Source of the DNA: Woeseia sp.
GTDB lineage: Bacteria; Pseudomonadota; Gammaproteobacteria; Steroidobacterales; Woeseiaceae
Assembly: GCA_018701055.1 (NCBI GenBank)
Contig: JABIUH010000304.1
Span: 1 to 9,903 of the forward strand
Length of the DNA: 9,903 bases
Direction of reading: 5' to 3'
The translations under genes were made by a program, and so were the position numbers. This document shows, one piece after another, positions 6,585-9,903 of this stretch. Positions within the stretch are counted from its first letter, which is position 1. Each line of letters begins with the position of its first letter. Below the pieces are notes generated by a model. The model had not been told where the DNA came from and made no database searches. It saw only the letters and a program-made list of their open reading frames with translations.

Positions 6585-7340
6585 TTAACGACGGCGGAAC
6601 CAGAGGAATATGCCAGTGACGCACAGGTACAAAAGACAAATCGCGGTGATGTCAGCCAAATAACGACCCACAGTCGGCAGAATGCGGCCACTGTGAAGAT
6701 CACTCAAGACGCGTTCCCAACTGAGCGTCTTCCCCAGACTGGTTGCGGCGATTTTCGCCACTTGCTGCTGACTTGGTGTGACTGCTTGAGACCAGGTAAC
6801 GTTTGTGATGCCTGGCAATGATTGCAGGCGCATTGAGTTCGTATCGAAAAAATACTGATGGCTATCTATATCGGCGACCACTAGTTGTCCATCCGTACCT
6901 AGTCTGCCAGTCAGCCCCGAGACGTCTGGTGCAAAACGTTCTACGAGTTCGGCGCTTTGCGTAACAATGAAAAACTCGTTGTCGGTAGCAAGCACAATAA
7001 CATTGTCTTTTGTAATCGCGCCTCGGAGTACCTCTACCTCGTCGGCCAACAACTGGCCATTCGCGAAAAGTTTATTGTCGGCGGTCGCGAATATTACATC
7101 ACGCACTTCGAATGCAGTCTCAACCGGGGGTGCGTCAATTCCATAGAGGCCAAGCATCACTGGACCCGAAATGTAGTGAGTCGAGAGCTTGAGGATGTCG
7201 GCGTGGTTCAAAACCAAACCGGTCAACGATATAAGAAAGATAAAGGTAACGGACGACACACCTAAGACGCGGTGTGTTCGCCGTGCCCAGTGCTTACCGA
7301 GTCGTTGCTGCCGCTTGGGTTCTTCGTTTAGTGTATTCAT
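6585..7340 (-). CDS. PepSY-type inner-membrane protein (putative periplasmic reductase subunit)
   Basis: This is a 251-residue protein with one membrane helix near each end (about 27-46 and 227-247) and a periplasmic domain of about 180 residues between them, the layout of short PepSY-associated TM proteins. Conserved-looking family features are RRTHRVLG before TM1, LNHAD just after it, and DLHSGR before TM2. His23, His46 and His216 sit at the membrane edges and could bind heme. Relatives with more helices carry electrons across the inner membrane to reduce ferric siderophores (for example FpvG and FoxB in Pseudomonas). The gene begins 47 bases inside the preceding FMN-binding gene in another frame, without a clear ribosome site, so it is probably expressed by coupling. 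It likely partners with that flavoprotein. Family membership is well supported; the reductase role is inference from context. Confidence 0.82.
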   Translation of the reverse strand: MNTLNEEPKRQQRLGKHWARRTHRVLGVSSVTFIFLISLTGLVLNHADILKLSTHYISGPVMLGLYGIDAPPVETAFEVRDVIFATADNKLFANGQLLADEVEVLRGAITKDNVIVLATDNEFFIVTQSAELVERFAPDVSGLTGRLGTDGQLVVADIDSHQYFFDTNSMRLQSLPGITNVTWSQAVTPSQQQVAKIAATSLGKTLSWERVLSDLHSGRILPTVGRYLADITAICLLYLCVTGIFLWFRRR

Positions 7341-7848
7341 CCAGGACCAATGCCAGATTTGCGCTGCGCGTGGCTGCCCTCACGGACAACGTTGCGCCAG
7401 AAATTCCGTCGATATCCTGGCTCATCGAGCCGCTTTTGCCAAGCCGTAATGCAGCGAACTGATTGGTAAAGAACGGATAGCGTATTTCCCAACCACGACT
7501 CTCGCGGAACTGCAAAACGCTGAATGACTGAATCTCCTGATTTTCAACGACAATGCCGAGCGTGATTGGCTTTTCCTTTCCTATTTCGTCGATTATCCAC
7601 GCCGTCCTTGAGGCGTCGTACCAATATCGCATCCGCAACATGGCGGGAGGATGCCCAAGAACCTTCGTCACAACGTCGCGTAGTTCAGCATTCATCCAAA
7701 CGACGTCACTATCCGGCTTTTCCGTGCCGAGTGCCTCCTGAAGAAATTCGGTTCGAGTTTGATAAACACCGGACGCGGCGATTGCCAGTGCTCCATATAG
7801 CGCGATGCTGACGACGAACACCAAACTGATCAGCGACTTACTACCCAT
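7294..7848 (-). CDS. FMN-binding domain protein, covalently flavinylated, periplasmic
   Basis: This is a 184-residue protein with an N-terminal hydrophobic anchor or signal (residues 6-26) followed by an FMN-binding domain of the RnfG/NqrC kind. The flavinylation motif Dxx(S/T)GAT is present as Asp147-Gly-Ile-Ser150-Gly-Ala-Thr153, with Thr153 the expected attachment point for FMN by ApbE. No apbE lies in the window. The protein should carry electrons on the outer face of the inner membrane. Its ATG overlaps the porin stop by one base (TAATG), and its 3' end overlaps the PepSY gene by 47 bases. There are no Rnf or Nqr neighbours, so this is a stand-alone extracytoplasmic flavoprotein paired with PepSY rather than part of a sodium pump. 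Confidence 0.88.
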   Translation of the reverse strand: MGSKSLISLVFVVSIALYGALAIAASGVYQTRTEFLQEALGTEKPDSDVVWMNAELRDVVTKVLGHPPAMLRMRYWYDASRTAWIIDEIGKEKPITLGIVVENQEIQSFSVLQFRESRGWEIRYPFFTNQFAALRLGKSGSMSQDIDGISGATLSVRAATRSANLALVLDEYTKRRTQAAATTR

Positions 7849-9086
7849 TAGAATTGGTACCCGAAACCCAGATCAAAGCCATCGAAGTCCCTACCCGCTT
7901 CGCTGGTTAATTCATGATCTCGCTGGCGAAAATCAATTTTGAACACGATGTTATCGACGGGCCAATAATTGAGCCCAAATTCTGTTTGGGTAAAGTGATC
8001 CTGCGTTCGGCCGCCTTCAACATCTTCGCGGCGACCGTAAATCCCCCAATCTCCGCGCAACGTTGAAAACCGATAACTGGGTTCTACATACCAACCAGTT
8101 TGGGTATCGGCATCGGCAGCCTCCACAGCTACACCGTCGAAATCCCACCTTGCGTACAACCCTTTAATAGAGAATGGCCCCACATCGTATCCGGCATTGA
8201 CGGTGAATAACTTTCCGGCATCCAGTCCATCACCTGCAATCTGACTTGCGTCAGTTTGGTATTGATAACTTGCGCTGACATTGAACCCGGGGACACCGGT
8301 ATAGCGCAGACGAACCGTATAGGCAGCATCACTTGCGATGGCTTCGGCGACTTTTTGGCGTCCACTTCGCACTCTGAAAGCGCTGCCACCGGTCGTGGGA
8401 ATTGCCAGTCCTGAATGTAATGCAGCATCCCAGCTGAGACCGTTGGCAAAATGCCCACTTAACGCTGCCCCCGCTTCCCACCAGGTGGACGGCAAGATTA
8501 CGTTTTCAACGGAATTTCGTTCAACGCCGTAGAAAGTTGGCGGTTCATGTGTTTCGTTGGTAGTGCCAACAGGAATGAGAAAGAGTCCGGTTTTGACAGA
8601 CAAGTTATCTGTTAGCGCAAAATCTACGTAGGCCTGTTCGAGTTCGACCTCACCTGGCGCCCCGTCACCCGCTAGCGAATGCTCCACTTCAAGTTCAGAA
8701 AAGAAATTGATCTTGTCCGAGAACTCATGACCGAAGAAAAGCACAAAACGATGCCAGTCGATTTGCTCGAGATCACGAGCAGAATCCTGGGCGTTTAGAT
8801 TGTTGTAATGAAGCTCGCCGTAGCCACGGATTTGAGTTTTTGATTCGCCAGTCGGAACGACAACTGTTTCAAGATAATCGCCAGTTGCTTCTATCTTCAA
8901 ATTGGCATCAGCAAGCTGCTCGTCGGCAATAGCCAACTCTGTCTTGAGTGCGTCTATTTCTCTCTGTTGCTGCTGAACAATCGCCCAGATTTCATCGATG
9001 TCTGGGGTTTGTGCGAAAGCTGGCGTCGCCATGGCCGAGCAAGCCACCGACAAAGCGGCTATCAGCAGAACTTCCTTTGTTCTCAT
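7848..9086 (-). CDS. Outer-membrane porin, Porin O/P-like, with N-terminal coiled coil
   Basis: This is a 412-residue precursor with a clear signal peptide (hydrophobic core 6-19, cleavage likely after AFA at 25). A Gln-rich heptad-like coiled coil (about 30-65, including QQQQREIDALK) follows and may trimerise or contact peptidoglycan. The rest is alternating beta-barrel strands with aromatic girdles, ending GFGYQF with the C-terminal Phe needed for BAM insertion. Strand patterns such as IRGYGELHYN, LEQAYVDFAL and GLFLIPVG resemble the OprO/OprP phosphate-type porins, although that family name covers many substrates. It is the first gene of an operon with the FMN-binding and PepSY genes, behind a Fur-like box, so it probably admits a substrate or chelate related to iron. 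The ATG at 9086 is the only sensible start given the signal peptide; the ribosome site is weak. Confidence 0.9.
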   Translation of the reverse strand: MRTKEVLLIAALSVACSAMATPAFAQTPDIDEIWAIVQQQQREIDALKTELAIADEQLADANLKIEATGDYLETVVVPTGESKTQIRGYGELHYNNLNAQDSARDLEQIDWHRFVLFFGHEFSDKINFFSELEVEHSLAGDGAPGEVELEQAYVDFALTDNLSVKTGLFLIPVGTTNETHEPPTFYGVERNSVENVILPSTWWEAGAALSGHFANGLSWDAALHSGLAIPTTGGSAFRVRSGRQKVAEAIASDAAYTVRLRYTGVPGFNVSASYQYQTDASQIAGDGLDAGKLFTVNAGYDVGPFSIKGLYARWDFDGVAVEAADADTQTGWYVEPSYRFSTLRGDWGIYGRREDVEGGRTQDHFTQTEFGLNYWPVDNIVFKIDFRQRDHELTSEAGRDFDGFDLGFGYQF

Positions 9087-9145
9087 TCCATTGAATCTCG
9101 TTGTTTCTAGGTCTGAAACGAACGTTAATACGACTTAATCTTAAA

Positions 9146-9160
9146 TGCAAATAATTCTCA
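9146..9160 (-). promoter_or_regulatory. Fur-box-like 7-1-7 operator upstream of the porin operon
   Basis: On the minus strand the sequence reads TGAGAAT-T-ATTTGCA, matching 11 of 14 symmetric positions of the Fur consensus TGATAAT-n-ATTATCA. It sits 60 bases before the porin ATG in a strongly AT-rich stretch. An adjoining inverted repeat ATTCT-5-AGAAT (9154-9168) may extend it to overlapping sites. The predicted effect is repression when iron is plentiful. Confidence 0.65.
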
Positions 9161-9178
9161 TTAAGAATAACTTAACAA
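9151..9178 (-). promoter_or_regulatory. Possible sigma-70 promoter of the porin operon
   Basis: On the minus strand TTGTTA (9178-9173) and AATTAT (9156-9151) are spaced 16 bases apart, each matching four of six consensus positions. The Fur-like box covers the spacer and the -10, which is how Fur repressors usually act. The individual elements are weak, so this is tentative. Confidence 0.35.
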
Positions 9179-9242
9179 TAAATCCCACGTCATTTGGGCC
9201 GCCCCAGATCGACAGTTCGATGCCATCAAAGAGAGTTTGGGT

Positions 9243-9903
9243 CTATTTAGCGTAAAAAAGACGAATGTCGGCGATCAGCTTTTCGCGCGCCCCATCATTC
9301 AGGTACATACGATGCCCGCCTTCGTAATAGCGCATGGTCACGCGGTCTTGAACAATTTCATGGCGGGCGAAAGTTAATTCTGCATCGAGAAACGGCGTGA
9401 TGAGATCGTAGTAGCCGTTTGCGACCATGACGCGCATTTCGGAGTTCATGCGCATCGATTCACTCAAGTCTTTGACTACATTCACAAACGCCGGCTCCCA
9501 AAACGAACCTTTTGGTGCGGTTCGCCACACCCAATTTTGTGAGATTGCGCTGTTTGTCATTAGGTATGGCCGCGACATAGTGACGCCAAGCGTGGTCGAC
9601 TGGTAATGATTGAAGGCTGCAGTGTGTGCACTGCTGATTGCGTAGTTGCCGGCATCCCCCAGCGTCGGTCCCGCGGCTAGATCGTCACTCTCATCGCCCA
9701 GGTAGCGCCCATCATTTGCACCGAGAACCAACCCATCCTCCCGTAACAATTGTTTTCTGAACCTCGACGCCAGAACCCGTAGATTTGCTGCCAATATATA
9801 ATTCCGATCCAGACCCGTAAGGCGTGCGAGCTCGGTGGCAATGCGCTGCTCCTCAACATCGCTCAGCATGGTGCCGGCCATCAGAGCCAGTAAGTAATCC
9901 TTA
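9243..9903 (-). CDS. S10-family serine carboxypeptidase-like peptidase (C-terminal part, 5' end outside window)
   Basis: The last 219 or so residues of an S10 peptidase are visible; the frame remains open to the window edge (KDYLLAL precedes the first visible Met), so the ATG at 9881 is internal. The catalytic Asp lies in ANGYYDLITPF (codon 9405-9407) and the catalytic His in EGGHRMY, both in the proper S10 context. The Ser nucleophile would be in the missing N-terminal half of a protein of about 500 residues. Bacterial members are usually exported and trim C-terminal residues from peptides. It is on the same strand as the porin operon, with 156 bases between them, and the Fur box lies in that gap, so it is probably a separate transcription unit. 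I see no convincing terminator after its TAG. Confidence 0.87.
   Translation of the reverse strand, partial: KDYLLALMAGTMLSDVEEQRIATELARLTGLDRNYILAANLRVLASRFRKQLLREDGLVLGANDGRYLGDESDDLAAGPTLGDAGNYAISSAHTAAFNHYQSTTLGVTMSRPYLMTNSAISQNWVWRTAPKGSFWEPAFVNVVKDLSESMRMNSEMRVMVANGYYDLITPFLDAELTFARHEIVQDRVTMRYYEGGHRMYLNDGAREKLIADIRLFYAK

Noticed and set aside
6876..6890. GACCACTAGTTGTCC, resembling the arms of the 1581-1619 inverted repeat
   Set aside because: It lies within the PepSY coding sequence, matches imperfectly and has no second arm; it is probably coincidence.
7294..7848. RnfG or NqrC subunit of an ion-pumping complex
   Set aside because: The flavinylation motif is shared, but none of the other Rnf or Nqr genes is adjacent, and the partners are a porin and a PepSY protein.
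9203..9225. Small hairpin ATCGA-4-TCGAT after the S10 peptidase stop
   Set aside because: A five-base stem without a following T-run on the minus strand is not enough to call a terminator.

Overview
The window looks like the chromosome of a Gram-negative proteobacterium, most likely a free-living, probably aquatic gammaproteobacterium. The supporting signs are a signal-peptide porin ending in phenylalanine, a Fur-like AT-rich operator, an MFS transporter closest to enterobacterial TsgA, roughly even base composition, and short intergenic gaps with many start/stop overlaps. This lineage assignment is inference. I see no RNA gene, CRISPR array, insertion sequence or phage gene. No gene-free stretch exceeds 300 bases; the longest is 156 bases, at 9087-9242.

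Plus strand, 1-3158: the 3' end of an oxalate--CoA-ligase-like acyl-CoA synthetase is translationally coupled (TGATG) to a ketopantoate-reductase-family oxidoreductase. A 12-bp perfect inverted repeat that swallows the reductase stop codon follows. Then comes a GTG-started Nramp-fold transporter whose metal-binding motifs are both replaced. This gene converges on the next block with only 20 bases between stops.

Minus strand, 6515-3179 (read right to left): a tight three-gene operon encodes a TsgA-like MFS transporter, an N-terminal ferredoxin fused to a cytochrome P450, and a YjjG-like HAD phosphatase. The P450 and HAD genes overlap by ATGA. A 28-bp near-perfect palindrome lies 27 bases upstream of the operon's chosen start codon and is a strong operator candidate. 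The operon looks like a self-contained oxidation and transport unit of unknown substrate.

Minus strand, 9086-6585: a second overlapping three-gene operon encodes an outer-membrane porin, a periplasmic FMN-binding protein with a flavinylation motif, and a PepSY-type membrane protein. It is preceded by a Fur-box-like 7-1-7 inverted repeat. Together these suggest an iron-regulated electron-transfer route across the inner membrane to the periplasm, such as ferric or ferrisiderophore reduction, served by a dedicated porin. Upstream, and cut by the window end, is the C-terminal half of an S10-family serine carboxypeptidase on the same strand.

The most unusual items are the ferredoxin-P450 fusion with its non-standard cluster motif, the palindrome in front of it, the Nramp-like protein lacking canonical metal ligands, and the Fur-box/porin/flavoprotein/PepSY unit.
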